Assembly: GCA_030278955.1 (NCBI GenBank)
Contig: JAOANR010000004.1
Span: 55,949,120 to 56,013,119 of the forward strand
From: Hygrophila difformis
Taxonomy: Eukaryota; Streptophyta; Magnoliopsida; Lamiales; Acanthaceae
DNA: 64,000 nucleotides
Direction: 5' to 3'
Below, in pieces: positions 51,727 to 63,457 of the stretch. The first letter of the stretch is position 1; each line of letters begins with the position of its first letter. Position numbers and translations under genes: made by a program. A model generated the notes under the pieces. That model did no database searches, had not been told where the DNA came from, and saw only the letters and a list, made by a program, of their open reading frames with translations.

Positions 51727-54347
51727 AATCTTTGTCACCGTAGATATCAAATATACTGTATAAAAATTTCAACTAATGCTTTAATTTTAATTATTACTGT
51801 TGACAAAATCAACAAGTTCTCAAAACGTGCATCACAAGAACAATTTTACTGCGACAGAAAAAAAAAAAATAGGAATGGTAACGAATATTGAATAATTCCG
51901 TATGGTGCTAGACCACTAACGCGCACGACAAGTACCAAGAAAACGGCTAGGTAAAGCTATAGATATACATGAAATCAAGAAGCCACTGCTGTTCTTAATG
52001 AACTGAACATAAAATGGTTGACTCGAAGATCGGCAGCAACTAACAATGAGCACAATGAGAAAGAACGTGAACAGCATGATCAGCCTGTTGTGTAAATTCC
52101 TTTCTTACTTTACATAGAAATACAACCCTGCTTTTTCTTTTTTTTAAAAAAAAAAAAAAATTCTTGATTTGCTATAGCCCGAAGAAGTATGTTGTACAAA
52201 ACCAAGAAGAATAGTGGAAACAATTAATGAACCAATGTCCATACAAGAAAAAGTAACAGTTTCCATCAAGTAACTTACCTTTAACTGGAGGACCCTGTCC
52301 CTGCAGCATTCCAACTTCGAGCAAAGATCACCCAGGGCTAAAAATATCCCTTGCAGGCGTTTGGGTTTGAATGAACCTTTCTCTAAATTCTCACATAGTT
52401 TCTCAATTACCTTAGCATCAAATGCTACTTTTTGCACATCCTCATTTCCAGAAATCAAATTAGACAACACAAACGGGGCCTCATCCCCAACTTGATCAGG
52501 ATCATCAATAAGTTCAAGTAATATCGAAACCAATTTGTTCTTGATTCCTGGATCTTGAAGATACAATGTAGAAGTGTTTCTTATGTTGATCAAACACATG
52601 CAAGCTAATAATCTTGTACGGGGATACTTATCTTTCATCAAATCAATTACAACATTTAGCTCCCTTCCATTTTCAGGACCTATGAACTTTGAAGCAACTT
52701 TTGGATTATTGTGTACGATGGCAGCTAGAGATTCTAAACTAGCATCCCTTTGAATTAGAGAACCTTCGAGAAGACCAACAAGCCTTTTTATAACCCCAGC
52801 TTCACACAGTGCCTGCTGATCTATGGTTGACTGACAAGAATGTGTGATAATACTTGCACCAAGACCAGTGACATTCTCATTCGTGCTGTTCAGTAGCCAT
52901 AGCAGGAATTCCATGTTCTTCTCTTGAAGAAAATCATATTTTGAAGCCATTTTTGACTGATAAATCATTTTAAGAGACCGTGCACCAGCATCAGCAACCT
53001 ACAACAATGTTTTCACCATTAGCAAATATATGCCACTATCTGTGCCTTCAGATTTATGAATTGAATACAACTATAAAATTCCAAATAAATAAATACTCCA
53101 ACAACATCCAAATGTACCATTAATCATTCCAAATAATTAAATACTCCAACAACTTCCAAATGTACCGTTAATCTAACAAAAAAACCTTACATTGTATACA
53201 TCAAATCTTTGCTTTTTGACTCGGACCCAACCTAAAAGGCCTCTTGAGATTTTTGAAATTAGTCATGTAAAGTTTAAACAAATACTCCCTCCGTCCCGCT
53301 AATAACGTCCCATTTAAACTTTTTACACTGTTCATGGTGTATGTTTGACCTAAATTTTTGTTATAAATATATAAGAAAAAATGTTGATTCGTCTTTTCGC
53401 ATAGTTTTAGAATATATATCTTTTATATAATTTCTACTTCTATACATTTTAAAATATTAACTGTTAAATAAATGCATTGGACTGGGTGTCCAAAAGTTTA
53501 GTTTCGGGACATAATTAATGGTACAGAGGGAGTATAAACTATGAAAGCACAGCCACATATTGACATACATCCAACCCAGTATGATGGTCGCTTCCGTAGA
53601 GGTAAAGGGTTTACAGCTAAACAAATGAAGTAAAAAAATTACTCAACATCCATTAGTTAAAGCTATGCTTTATCACTTGGAAGCAGGAGTTAGAGCCGCG
53701 CCTTTATTCCTAGAATCGGAATCACCTAAAGCCTCCTCAACTATCGTTGTACCCAGTTTTATCGAAAGATAACGTAAAGCAGACAAAGCAAAACTAACAA
53801 TAATAAGCAAACCTAACTCAATATCTAAACGCTGCTTCAAAATGTTAGCTTCGTTATCCTAAATTCGCATTCAAGTTACAGCCCTTTCAACTGCCAAGGA
53901 ACATTCTCCTAAATTTCCGAAAAGAATCATGAAAAAAGGAAGAATCAAGTGTACCTTGTCGTTGGGATGGGAAATAAGGCTCAACAAAAGTGGAAAAGCC
54001 CCCGAATCCAAAACAGCTTTAACTCCGGCATCCAATCCACATGCAAAACTGCCAATTGCGGCGGCCGATTGAATCAAAACGGACTCGTGGAACTCGCGAT
54101 TGCCCCCGCCGCCGCCGCCGCCGCCTTCTTCTTGAGTGGATGCAATTGACAAGGAAAGAATAGCTACGACGGAGGGCACAGCACCGAGCTTGAGGAAGGC
54201 GAGCTTCTTGGTTCGATTTCCAATTATCTGATTCTTCAAGTCCCTCAATGCTTTGAGCTTATCCTCGTCGGAAGTGTGGGGCGAGTTCAGGCGGCCGATC
54301 AGGTCCTGCGGACGGCTTGAATGATTCGATGCAACGGAGGAGGGCAT
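49435..54347 (-). CDS. ARMC8-like armadillo-repeat protein (GID/CTLH ubiquitin ligase scaffold)
   Basis: Eight exons: 54347-53955, 52998-52279, 50923-50828, 50742-50659, 50564-50330, 50249-50089, 49843-49565 and 49491-49435, giving 674 residues. Armadillo repeats run almost throughout, for example FLKLGAVPSVVAILSLS, LCEAGVIKRLVGLLEGS, EMRAAACIFLKNASRS, VAALRAISNIVINFTPNKCL, IRINAVWALKNLTFLVDN, QEQALALVRNLVDGTVNSVE and RTAAVWAIVNLTFPSSSG. Order and length match eukaryotic ARMC8 (yeast Vid28/Gid5), a scaffold of the GID/CTLH E3 ligase; plant function is little studied. A poly-Gly run sits in repeat 1. Intron 4 has a GC donor (CAG/GCATGG at 50658-50657). Introns 1 and 2 contain MITEs. The upstream in-frame Met at 54566 would add a basic, proline-rich extension and lies in leader-like sequence, so I prefer 54347. 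Confidence 0.88.
51129..51372. mobile_element. Stowaway-like MITE in ARMC8 intron 2
   Basis: Left CTCTCTCCATCCACTTTAAAG and right CTTTAAAGTGGGCGGAGG with TA flanks. The core has GATTAGACGAATCCAACAAG. Confidence 0.82.
51644..51723. repeat. compound (TG)n(AG)n microsatellite in ARMC8 intron 2
   Basis: About 13 TG units followed directly by about 26 GA units. Confidence 0.95.
53285..53532. mobile_element. Stowaway-like MITE in ARMC8 intron 1
   Basis: Left CTCCCTCCGTCCCGCTAAT and right GGTACAGAGGGAG with TA flanks. The outer ends fit Stowaway; the interior is a diverged member (TATAAGAAAAAATGTTGATTC). Confidence 0.75.
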
Positions 54348-54873
54348 CGTGGAGATGGAAGACGAATCGCGCCGATCAAAGCTTCGAAACCGGCGCGGCG
54401 GAGGGGAATGTAGGGAGACGGAGGGAGGACGCGGCGCCGGTGGGCGGTGGAATCGTGGGTTTGTGGATGATTGATGTCCTTTATGTCTAGTTGATTTGAT
54501 TTGTTTTTTGTTTAAAAGATTTCTGAAATGAAATGGATGGAGAATGGAACGGAAGCACCTTCCCAACTCCCAAGTCCCAATATCGTCAATAACCGCCTTA
54601 ACGATTTTCGATAAATTTCTCAGCGTTTTTCTTTTTTTCCTTTTTGCTTCTGTACATACTCTTTTTCCCTGTGTAAGTAATTGTTTGGACTCATAACAGA
54701 ATTTCTAACCCAATCACCACACTAAAGCCCAATCAAATTCATTATAAATTATGGGCTAGCCCAAATTACAGTACAATGGAGGCCCATATTCAAACCCAAT
54801 GGAAACCATTATAATAGAAACAAGCGAATCAAAACCCTAAATCCCCAAAATCAAAAACCCTAGCGATACAGCC
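54348..54873. promoter_or_regulatory. divergent ARMC8 / NIP7 promoter with site-II and telo-box elements
   Basis: This is 526 bp between two start codons pointing away from each other. TGGGCTAGCCCA (54752-54763) is a palindromic pair of site-II elements, and GGCCCAT is at 54781-54787. Telo-boxes AAACCCTAA (54832-54840) and AAACCCTAG (54855-54863) lie just before the NIP7 ATG. In plants this combination is common on translation and ribosome-biogenesis genes, driven by TCP and telo-box-binding factors. Confidence 0.65.
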
Positions 54874-55440
54874 ATGAGACCTCTAGACGAGAAAGAAACC
54901 ACCATCGTCTTCGAGAAGCTCCACAAATTCGTCGGTAACAACATCAAGAACATCGTCTTGGAGTCCCAATCGCACGAGGGACCCGATGCGAACCCTGGTC
55001 GATATTGCTTCCGCCTCCAGAAGAATCGCGTCTACTACGTCTCCGAGTCTCTGGTCAAAAGGGCCACCAACATCAAGCGCGACAAGCTTGTTGCACTCGG
55101 GACGCAAATCGGTAAATTGACGAAAACCGGCAAGTTTCACCTCACGATCCAGTGCTTGAATCTGTTGGCTGCCAATGCCAAGCATAAGGTGTGGCTGAAA
55201 CCTACTTCGGAGATGAATTTTTTGTACGGGAACAGCGTGTTGAAAGGTGGGGTGGGTAGGATTACAGAGAATATTCAGGTGAACGATGGTGTAGTGGTTT
55301 ACTCGATGTCGGATGTGCCGTTGGGATTCGGTGTTGCTGCGAAGAGTACGGTGGACTGTAGGAAGATGGATCCCAATGGGATTGTAGTCCATCGGCATTC
55401 CGATATTGGGGAGTATTTGAGGATGGAGGATGAGCTTTAG
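54874..55440 (+). CDS. NIP7: 60S ribosome subunit biogenesis protein NIP7 homolog
   Basis: Single exon, 188 residues. [20 protein letters not shown] at the N-terminus, [20 protein letters not shown] in the centre, and a C-terminal PUA RNA-binding domain (residues ~95-175: [38 protein letters not shown]) match NIP7 along its whole length. NIP7 is a nucleolar factor for 27S pre-rRNA processing and 60S assembly. The length is very close to the usual family length. The upstream telo-boxes fit this role. Confidence 0.96.
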   Translation: MRPLDEKETTIVFEKLHKFVGNNIKNIVLESQSHEGPDANPGRYCFRLQKNRVYYVSESLVKRATNIKRDKLVALGTQIGKLTKTGKFHLTIQCLNLLAANAKHKVWLKPTSEMNFLYGNSVLKGGVGRITENIQVNDGVVVYSMSDVPLGFGVAAKSTVDCRKMDPNGIVVHRHSDIGEYLRMEDEL

Positions 55441-55699
55441 GGTGGATTCTTGTTAAATCTCCTTTGGAAAAAGAGAATCTTTGTTGTGGTTTCTGAAATG
55501 CTTGTAGGGTGGATTCTTGTTGAATTTGGTGTTGAAAGGATAAAATTTATGTTTTGGTTAAATTGGAGACACAATTTATACATATATATTTTGGTTGTCA
55601 ACAAGTGATTAGAGCTGGATTTTTGAATTTGGCAATGTAATCTTTTCATTATGAGAATGATACTGTTATATTTAGTGACTTTTATTCTGTTTACATATA

Positions 55700-55985
55700 T
55701 TTATGTTGCATGATTAAGGCCTGGGAGTGTGTGTGTTCTTGGGAGACCTTATTTGTTGCAGGATTGATGATTTGATCATTATTATAGGCATTTGCTGAAA
55801 TGTAGTACTGAAATGCGCAGGCTGCTTGCGTTTTCTTGAAGAATGCTAATGCTGAACATCCTTCATTGTGAGGGCAGGACAATAATGGACGAAGCAATTG
55901 TCTTTCAGTTGCTGCAGCAACTTCAGCTATTATGGACCACTGCACGACCGTCGACTCCAGGCATGGAGTAGTTCGTTTCTCAGAG
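55700..55985 (+). pseudogene. intron-less fragment of the neighbouring ARMC8-like gene (exons 3+4)
   Basis: The plus strand at 55803-55845 reads GTAGTACTGAAATGCG...CTGCTTGCGTTTTCTTGAAG, nearly the same as ARMC8 exon 3. After ~23 bp that replace the exon 3/4 junction, GAGGGCAGGACAATAATG, GCAATTGTCTTTC, TTCAGCTATTATGGACC and CTGCACG match exon 4 in order. Intron 3 (85 bp in the parent) is absent. The match then continues into TCCAGGCATGG, which in the parent is the exon 4 end plus the start of intron 4. Stops and small indels make it non-coding. The left limit is vague. Confidence 0.7.
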
Positions 55986-56555
55986 TATATTCCCTCTTAA
56001 TAATATGTAATTAGAATTTGGATTACATAAGAGCTAATTTTGGAAATAACACAAAGCCTCAATGAAGTTCACCACGGCTTGCAGTCTAAAAGAGTTGAAA
56101 TGATGGTTTATCAAACTAATCGAGAATGATGTGAAAGCTAAGTTGTAATTATCTCTACAGCTTCATTTCCATTAAAATAGAGACACAAACCCCACAATAC
56201 AAAGGGAATTAACAAGCTAAAACGCAAAAGAATTATACACATAAAAAATCCTATAGAAAAGCAATTTCAAATATTAAAAAATTTAGCGATAAATATAGCC
56301 TTCATATTCCAAAGCATATCAATCAATGTCTTCTCTTCTCTTATGTTTGTCCTAGCCAAGCTCCTAAAATCTTGCCGAGGAGCCAATGCTCTATCAGTAT
56401 CAATTATTAATCAATTAATCAAAAATGGCAAAACAAGACAAAAACTCCAGCTCGAGCTCGAAATTAATAACTTTATCATAAACCTGGCCTAAACTTTCTT
56501 TGGATAGCCTCGAATCCCTTTTGAGGCTGTTGGGTATAAAGTATGGCTCTACACT
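55986..56555. other. intergenic between NIP7 and DiT1 (3' ends converge)
   Basis: AT-rich. Probably contains the DiT1 3' untranslated region on the minus strand. No other feature seen. Confidence 0.5.
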
Positions 56556-59500
56556 CTACCAAAGGCCGATGGCCTTCCACCAGATCCCTCCGACACCGAG
56601 CCAGATGGCAAGATTGACAATGGAGATTAAAAACCCATAGCCCCACCATTTGGCGAGTGGCACATAACCAGCACCATAGAAGACGGGCGCTGATCCAATC
56701 CCATAGTGTGTGATGCCTCCCATGAGGTTGGAGAGGAATGAAAGGACAACAGCGCCAAGGTAAGGTGGAGTGCCCAAGGCACTGGCTACCGATAGGAATG
56801 CGGTGAACATGGCACCGATGTGAGCTGCACCACTAGCAAAGAAATAGTGCGAGTAGAAGTACAGGAGGACGAGAATGCCAAAAGATAGCTGCCATGAAAG
56901 ACCCAGTCCGCCAACGAACTACACCAAAAATGGAATAGAATCAGATTAACATATGCTGGTATAGGAGAGGCAATAAGCTATTCGAGTTCAAATTAGTTAG
57001 AAAGGTAAATAATGTAGACTCCATGGTATTATGACTATAATCAAATCCTCAATGCCATTTTATCCTGTCCATATAAACATTCAGAGTTAGATTTAATTGT
57101 ACCATTTCTCTTCATAATCTTTTTTCTAATATGAATCCAGTATACCTTTTATATAATATTTATTTAACCATCTAGAGGTCTCGTGTACATTCATCAGAAT
57201 ATTTCTTTGAAAGTAATCAGGAAAAGGAAATAGTAAAGGATAGACAACATAAGCAACAAATACTGAACTACACAAATAAACCGATGCTTATTTACTCGCC
57301 AAATTCAACTGTGGGCATGTAAATGGTAGTAAGTAATAATGGCTGCCCCGTATTTCCACATATCATATATGGCAAGAAATGTGAGAGTGTACATACCTTG
57401 ACAACAGTTTGGCTGAACCAGGAGATGAGGCCATATTTGTTTAGGTACCCAGCCATTGCAATGAGTGCCGCAAACCATGTAAGTGTGTCCCATGCGACTG
57501 ATTCAGCAAGACATTCCTTCCATGTGACGACCCCAGTCACGAGCAGGACAGATAATCCAAGAATTGCTGCAGTGACTGCATCAACATTTATGACACTGCC
57601 AAAGATCCAGAGTCCCACCTGGAATAAAGCATTCAGTCAGGTCAGGAACCAGAGATAAGTATCAGACTCCAAGCACCTAGATTAACAATGTCCAGTTCAT
57701 TGGTATAAGTATCAGAGTTTAAGCACCTCTGATGAGGTGCTTGGGGTGCTTGTTCACACAGGCACAATTGCATTCGAATGAAAGTAAAAATTAAGAATCA
57801 CACTTCAAAAAGGCTGAAATCAAATCAATAACTCAAGTGCGCTTAAACTCAACCCAGGCCTTATTTGATATCCTCATTAAGGACTACAACTTCGATTAAG
57901 CATGCTAACAAAAGATGGTGTTTTGAACTTCTAAGAAAAGTAGAATAACATAAAGCTATAATCTGACCATGCAGTATCAATTAAATAAAGACTACCAAAA
58001 CATTCAAAATTAATGAAAAGTGTTCCGAAGATAAAGAGTATTTAAGTAGATACTTCTACTGAATTAAATGAATTCAGATTTCAAGATTTGGACTTTTTAT
58101 TGAATTCATCTTTTCATCGAAGTCCTCATAACTACAAGTTGAGAACTTTAAATTTCTCTTAACAGAATATAACATATGACCTCTTCTATCAAGCTCATCA
58201 TATTCTTGTGCAAAGCAATTTTAGTGCATAAGATTAACTTACAAAGCCTAACCAAGACCTCGAACTTGAACCGAGTCGGTTAATCAAGTAATACCCATAA
58301 GCACATTCCTACGCATAAACCTATTATTGTGGAAAAAATTTCAGCAATCAACATCAAACGCAATATAAGAATCAAACACTAAACGAGTTCATGTGAAGCG
58401 AAAGAACAAGCAATTACAAAATTTATCAAGTCAAGGACACAGAGTTGTTTATAAATATATACCGTCAGAAGTAGAGTCCCTGCCATGATGATCTCATTCT
58501 TAGACATCGGTCCCATCTTCTCCAGCTTCTCCCTGGCAAGCTTAGGCGCATCGGGGCTGCTCTTCACCGTGGGTGGATAAATCAAATACAACAACAACGG
58601 AACGACTACCAAGGAAACCATTCCCGGAACAATGGCTGCCTTAGCCCAATCCATCCACCCAATCGGTACATTTATCGTGCTGGCAGTTAGGTTAGCAGCA
58701 AGAGGATTTGCAGCCATGGCAGTTAAAAACATTGAAGATGAAATCACAGATGTCTGGAAGCATGTCAGCATTAGCCACGAGCCTAATCGGTTCTCAGTCC
58801 CGTCGCCGACATTGCTACCGCAGGCCACACAAAGTGACTTCACCAATGGCAGAAATATCCCTCCAGCCCTGGCGGACACCGAAGGGATCGCCGGCGCTAA
58901 TAGGGCCTCGCTGAAAACCAAACTGTACCCTAACCCTAAGGATGAGCTGCCGAATAAGGAGACGAATTGGTAGGCGATTCGGTTCCCCAATCCAGTTTTT
59001 ATAAAGCCTCGGGCGAAGAAGAATGCCAAAGCGATTAGCCAGGGAATCGGATCCCCAAAAGCGGAGAACGCCGCCGCGAACGTCAGTGTTTTGGTAAGGA
59101 CGCAGGCGCCGAGGCCTAACAGCGCGACAGCTCCAAGCGGTAAGGGTTGCGTGATGATTCCGACAATTGTCGCGAGGAAGATCGAGAGCAGTTGCCACGC
59201 TATCCGCGAGACGCCGCTCGGCGCCGGTATGAACCACAGAACAATCCCCGTCGCGATCGACGCTATAAGCGGCTTCATTGCCGCCCCCTGCCAGGGCTCC
59301 TGCTTCGGAGGTGGCGGTGTGGCCACCGCCGCCATTGCGACCGTCGATCGCGCGCCATTGGAGGCCTGGAGCAGTAGCGAGGGCTTTTGGCCGAAAAATT
59401 GGACTTGATCTCCGCGAATCGGATCTTCGGATAGGCGAATTCCATTTGTAATTGACGACTTGAGCCGTGAACCGAGGCGGAGGGATTTGGGGGCAACGGC

Positions 59501-59569
59501 GGAGGTTGGGGTTTGGGATTTGGAGCGGAGACGGAGGTTTAGGGATGAGGAAAGCGCCAAAGACGCCAT
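56556..59569 (-). CDS. DiT1: plastid dicarboxylate transporter, 2-oxoglutarate/malate translocator (DiT1/OMT)
   Basis: Three exons, 59569-58463, 57618-57397 and 56918-56556, give 563 residues. Residues 1 to ~90 are Ser/Arg-rich with few acids, a chloroplast transit peptide. About twelve hydrophobic segments follow, with SLC13/DASS landmarks: PLPLGAVALLGLGACVLTKT, AFGDPIPWLIALAFFFARGF, GLGNRIAYQFVSLFG, FSEALLAPAIPSVSARAGGI, TAMAANPLAANLTAST, LTWFAALIAMAGYLNKYGLI, YFYSHYFFASGAAHIGAMFT and LMGGITHYGIGSAPVFYGAG. The end is VGGIWWKAIGLW. DiT1 exchanges 2-oxoglutarate for malate across the inner envelope for photorespiratory ammonia assimilation. It is DiT1 rather than DiT2 by similarity as I recall it. 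No breaks. Confidence 0.94.
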
Positions 59570-59942
59570 TTCTAACGGCGGCGTGCTGCGACGGCGAAGA
59601 TCTGACCGTCGATTCTCCTGCGCCGGAAGTAATTCACAGTGGCGGCGTGTATAGGAACAGGATGTATATGTGGGAGCGTAGTTATACGGTTTTGTGGAAC
59701 TTAAGAAGGTCCGTCGGAGAGTTTGGAGGCTCCGCCAATGATACTGTTGTAATGTTGTTGTCCGTCTCTGTCGCTAGTGTTATACTAGTGACAACGGTGA
59801 GATTCTGAATTAAAGTTGCTGCGAGTCCCGAGAGTTGAAGTCCGGACATAAATATAGGCTCCTTGTTACTTATTCCCCGTATTGTGATACTTAGTTTTAC
59901 AGGCACAATTGTGATGATTTGTTTTTTCCAAAGCATAATGTT

Positions 59943-60175
59943 ACTCCATCCGTTCCTTTTTAGTTGTCTTTTTAAAAGATAGAAAAATATTTCAAAATAG
60001 TTGTCATTTTTAGATAGTTGTAAGTAGTTTTGCTATGTTTTTATTATATTGTCCTTCACTTTACAAAAATACTATTTGTTGAACATTTATTAAGAATAAA
60101 TGTAGTTGAAGGATAAAAATATAATTTATGAGTTAATTAATGCAAAATTTGATTGTTAAAATTGAGCTGAAAGAG
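59943..60175. mobile_element. partial Stowaway-like MITE
   Basis: The left end CTCCATCCGTTCCTTTTTAG is clear but no matching right end is found. The tail abuts the next MITE at 60179. Confidence 0.4.
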
Positions 60176-60178
60176 ATA

Positions 60179-60972
60179 CTACCTCCGTTCTTGAATGATG
60201 TTTACATTTGAAATTTTTTTTTTTGAGGAGAAATACGTTTATTCCATATGAGGATACCAAACCTGGTCAGAAAAAACAAACACCCAAGCTACAAGTTTTG
60301 CTACATGCCAATTACACCAAACAGTCAAGAGCTTCGAACTACACAGCATTTCCAACTAGGACTAGTATACACAACAATTAAATATAATCTGTTCCGGGAG
60401 CCCAAGCTTGAGAACTTCTCGGCAGCACTCATGCTCCTATGCTTTGGACAAACAGAGACGGATCTTCATGCCACATGAAATTCTCTCATTCAACAGCAAT
60501 AGCAGCAGCATCATGTGGTGGCTTACTCCGGATCCTTAAGCATTGAGCCGGCGCCAACATTACCAATTTGATTTATGCACAGCCGCCCTCAGAGTGTAAG
60601 GTCCATGAGATGCACAAGTGAATTAAGCCAAAAATGACGACCCCAAAGACTTGCTTCACGATCACATTTCCATACAATAATATTCAATAACACAATATCG
60701 ATTCAAAGGGACAACATGTAAGGTCCATGAGATGCACAAGTTAAAATATATATTACTATTCACGTATAGAATTTCACATAAAGTTTTAACATAGTTATAT
60801 AAGTTAAAATATAATCAAGTGAGATCTTGTTAGATTCGTCTCGTCGTGTAGTTTTTAAATATCGAACTCTTAGAATTTTTATTTGTATCAAACTTGAGTT
60901 ATTAATGATTTAAAATATGCATTGAACTGCGTGAAAAGTTTGGATGCAAAGAACATTCAAGAACGGAGGAAG
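60179..60972. mobile_element. Stowaway-like MITE with a large internal insertion
   Basis: CTACCTCCGTTCTTGAATG at the left pairs with CATTCAAGAACGGAGGAAG at the right, TA on both sides. The right ~230 bp carry the family core (AGATCTTGTTAGATTCGTCT). The 794-bp length against ~250 bp for the other members is explained by the foreign block at about 60213-60740. Confidence 0.78.
60213..60740 (-). mobile_element. retroposed mRNA 3' end (processed sequence) inside the MITE
   Basis: The minus strand ends GGAATAAACGTATTTCTCCT followed by a poly(A) run (T run at 60220-60229 on plus), that is, an AATAAA signal about 20 nt before a tail. Upstream on the minus strand an open stretch ends IGNVGAGSMLKDPE then stop at about 60535. 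I do not recognise the parent gene. A 25-bp direct repeat (60595-60619 and 60717-60741) lies near its 5' side. Confidence 0.5.
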
Positions 60973-61019
60973 TAACTATTTAAACACGGAGGGAGTACTT
61001 ACAAAAGCTCTTAGAAAAA

Positions 61020-62047
61020 TTATTTTAATCTATATATATTAAAGCATTAGTGAACAACTCATCCTACATTTAATGTGGTGTCTTCATTTCAAATTTCTAA
61101 TTTTTATAAATTTTTGCAATTTTTAATTTATCAATTTTAGATTTTCACATTTATTTATTTATTTATTATAGATTTTCAGTTTTTCAAATATATGGAATTT
61201 CTACCATATTCACTTTTAAAAAGATTTGAAAGATTTGAAATTTAAAATTTTGCATATCTTATTTTATCTATATTATTTTACATTTTTAATTTACTAATAT
61301 TAGATTTTCGTATTTATTTATTTATTCATTATAGATTTTAGTCTATCGTGTATAAAATTTATCATTTACTTATGAATTCTTACTCTATCATCCTATCGTG
61401 TCACTATATATTCACTTTTAAAAAGATTTGAAGATAAAATTTGAAATTTTGCATTTTTTTTTATCTATGTTGGATTTTATTTATTTGCATTTTTATTTTA
61501 TATATTTTAGATTTTATTATTTTGTATTTTTATTTTATTTATTTTAAATTTTATTGGTGCATTTAGTATTTATTTAAAAATTTTCAGTTTTTACACTATA
61601 GGATTATTGTGACGAGGTTTTGCAGTGGCAACTAAGAACTATGTTGTGTTTATAGTATTTCAATTTGATAAATATATTGTAATGCCGGTAATTTTGTGTA
61701 GGTTTGGTCTCAATTTTGATTATATATATTAATGTGTATATGAATATCCCAATTTTTAGCTTTTAAAAGATATTTAATTTTTAATTTATATGAAGTTCCC
61801 ACAATTTTCAGTTTTTTTAAAATATGGAATTTCAAATTTAAATGGAATTTGCAGTGTATTATGAAATTTATATTATTAATGATACATTAAGAATATATAA
61901 AAAAATATTTGTGTATATTAATTAATATATATATAGGCCATGTTTTCACAAAAATATGTCACTTCCTTTAAAAAAAGTATACAATTATATAGTTGCGAAT
62001 AGATCCATCAGTAAATAAAGAAGAAAATTTTAATTTTTTTAAATCTA
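61020..62047. other. intergenic, very AT-rich with ATTT and TTTTA repeats
   Basis: The word AAAAAGATTTGAAGA and the pattern TTTTATTTATTTTAGATTTT recur, suggesting old duplications. No gene. Confidence 0.45.
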
Positions 62048-62413
62048 CTCCCCCATTATTTATGTCTCAAAAATTTTGGACACGTCATCCAATATATTTG
62101 TTTAACATTTAATATCTTAAAATGTACATATGTAAAATATATATTCTAAAACTACATGATTATGAGAATGTTTGGGAGTCAGCGGATCCGCTAGCAGATA
62201 GCAGATTCGGAGAGAGAACTGTGAGACAATATGCTCTTCCAATATGCTATATGCTGGTCAATATGCTGTCATCCAAACAGCCCCTATATAAATCTAACAA
62301 GATCGAATTAGAATTTATTTTTTGGTATCTAATTACGATAAGATTAGATCGAAGTTGGTCAATAAACAATGTTAAAAACTCAAAATGAGACACTTTGTGT
62401 GCGACGGAGGGAA
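62048..62413. mobile_element. Stowaway-like MITE interrupted by the 121-bp MITE
   Basis: The left end CTCCCCCATTATTTATG and the right end GTGCGACGGAGGGAA have TA flanks. The family core is split: CTAAAACTACATGATTA before 62164 and AAATCTAACAAGATCGAATT after 62287. Confidence 0.72.
62164..62284. mobile_element. 121-bp MITE (Tourist-like), copy 2, nested
   Basis: The left end is GAGAATGTTTGGGAGTCAGC and the right end ATATGCTGTCATCCAAACAG then CCCC. TAT lies on both sides (62161-62163, 62285-62287). It has the same length as, and opposite orientation to, 36300-36420, and shares GTTTGGGAGTCAGC and GATAGCAGATT. Confidence 0.8.
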
Positions 62414-62419
62414 TATTTT

Positions 62420-63457
62420 TAAGAAATGCTCCATCCGTATAATAAGTGTAACACTATGAAATGACACAAGATTTAAGGTAAGTTAATAAAATTATTTAGT
62501 TGAAGTAATTAAATAAATAAAATAAGTCACATTTGACTTTATTCCTTTTGAGTTTTATTTTAATGAATATAAAAAAAATTAATAATTTAAGTATAAATAG
62601 TAAAAATTATTAACCTTAAAATATTTTAAATATGATAATGTAACACTTATTTCTAAACACCCCAAAAGGGAAAGTGTAACATTGAAACAATGGATGATGT
62701 AATTCATTAAGCTAATTTTAACAGATTTGCAATTGACGAAAAATAAATATAAATCTAGATTTGTTAGAAAATTGTGATTGTGAATTATTAAAGTAAGTTC
62801 ATATTGAAAAGCTAATTGCTCCGAGTTCTATAAGTTTGAAAATTTTCTCTGGAATGCCGGTACTGAATGAAGTTTTAACGTCCGAAATAAATAATCTATT
62901 GATGCTAGAAGAGACATATTAAAATAAGGAAGAAATGAAAGCAGATCATGCTAAGTTATTACATTTGTTGATTGATGATGAGAAGAATATTTATAATAAA
63001 ATAATGTATGTAGTTGATAGTGATGGGTGTTTTCATTTTCTTTATGTGGTGGACAGGGGGCGGAGCCATGTTCGATATTTAGGGGGAACAAATTTAAATA
63101 GTCAGGATTGACAATGAGTTATCATATAATTAATCTAGACTCAATTGAAAGATTCAGTCAAATGATTTAGATATATGGAAGCAAGCGGATCCCAAACATC
63201 GTCATGAAATAAAATGAATATAGATAATTTATTAATATAAAAGTATACAAAATTAGAGCATACATATGTAAAAATTATACATATTAATCATATAAGAAAA
63301 TAACGGAATACACCCTCTATATATCCTAAATTTTGACTACAAACTTATCATCACTAACACTCTATACTATCATAATTTATCAATTGAAAATACTAATCAA
63401 AGGTGTAAATTCAAGTTTGATATGTTATTTTATTTAGATATAGATTTTACTATTAAT
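62420..63457. other. intergenic, AT-rich; no gene supported
   Basis: A possible decayed Stowaway lies at about 62428-62690 (CTCCATCCGTATAATAAGTG and AGTGTAACATTG). Nothing else is clear. Confidence 0.4.

Noticed and set aside
54348..54566. Upstream Met of the ARMC8-like open frame
   Set aside because: The 73-residue extension is basic, Pro/His-rich leader-like DNA; families of this kind start close to the first armadillo repeat.
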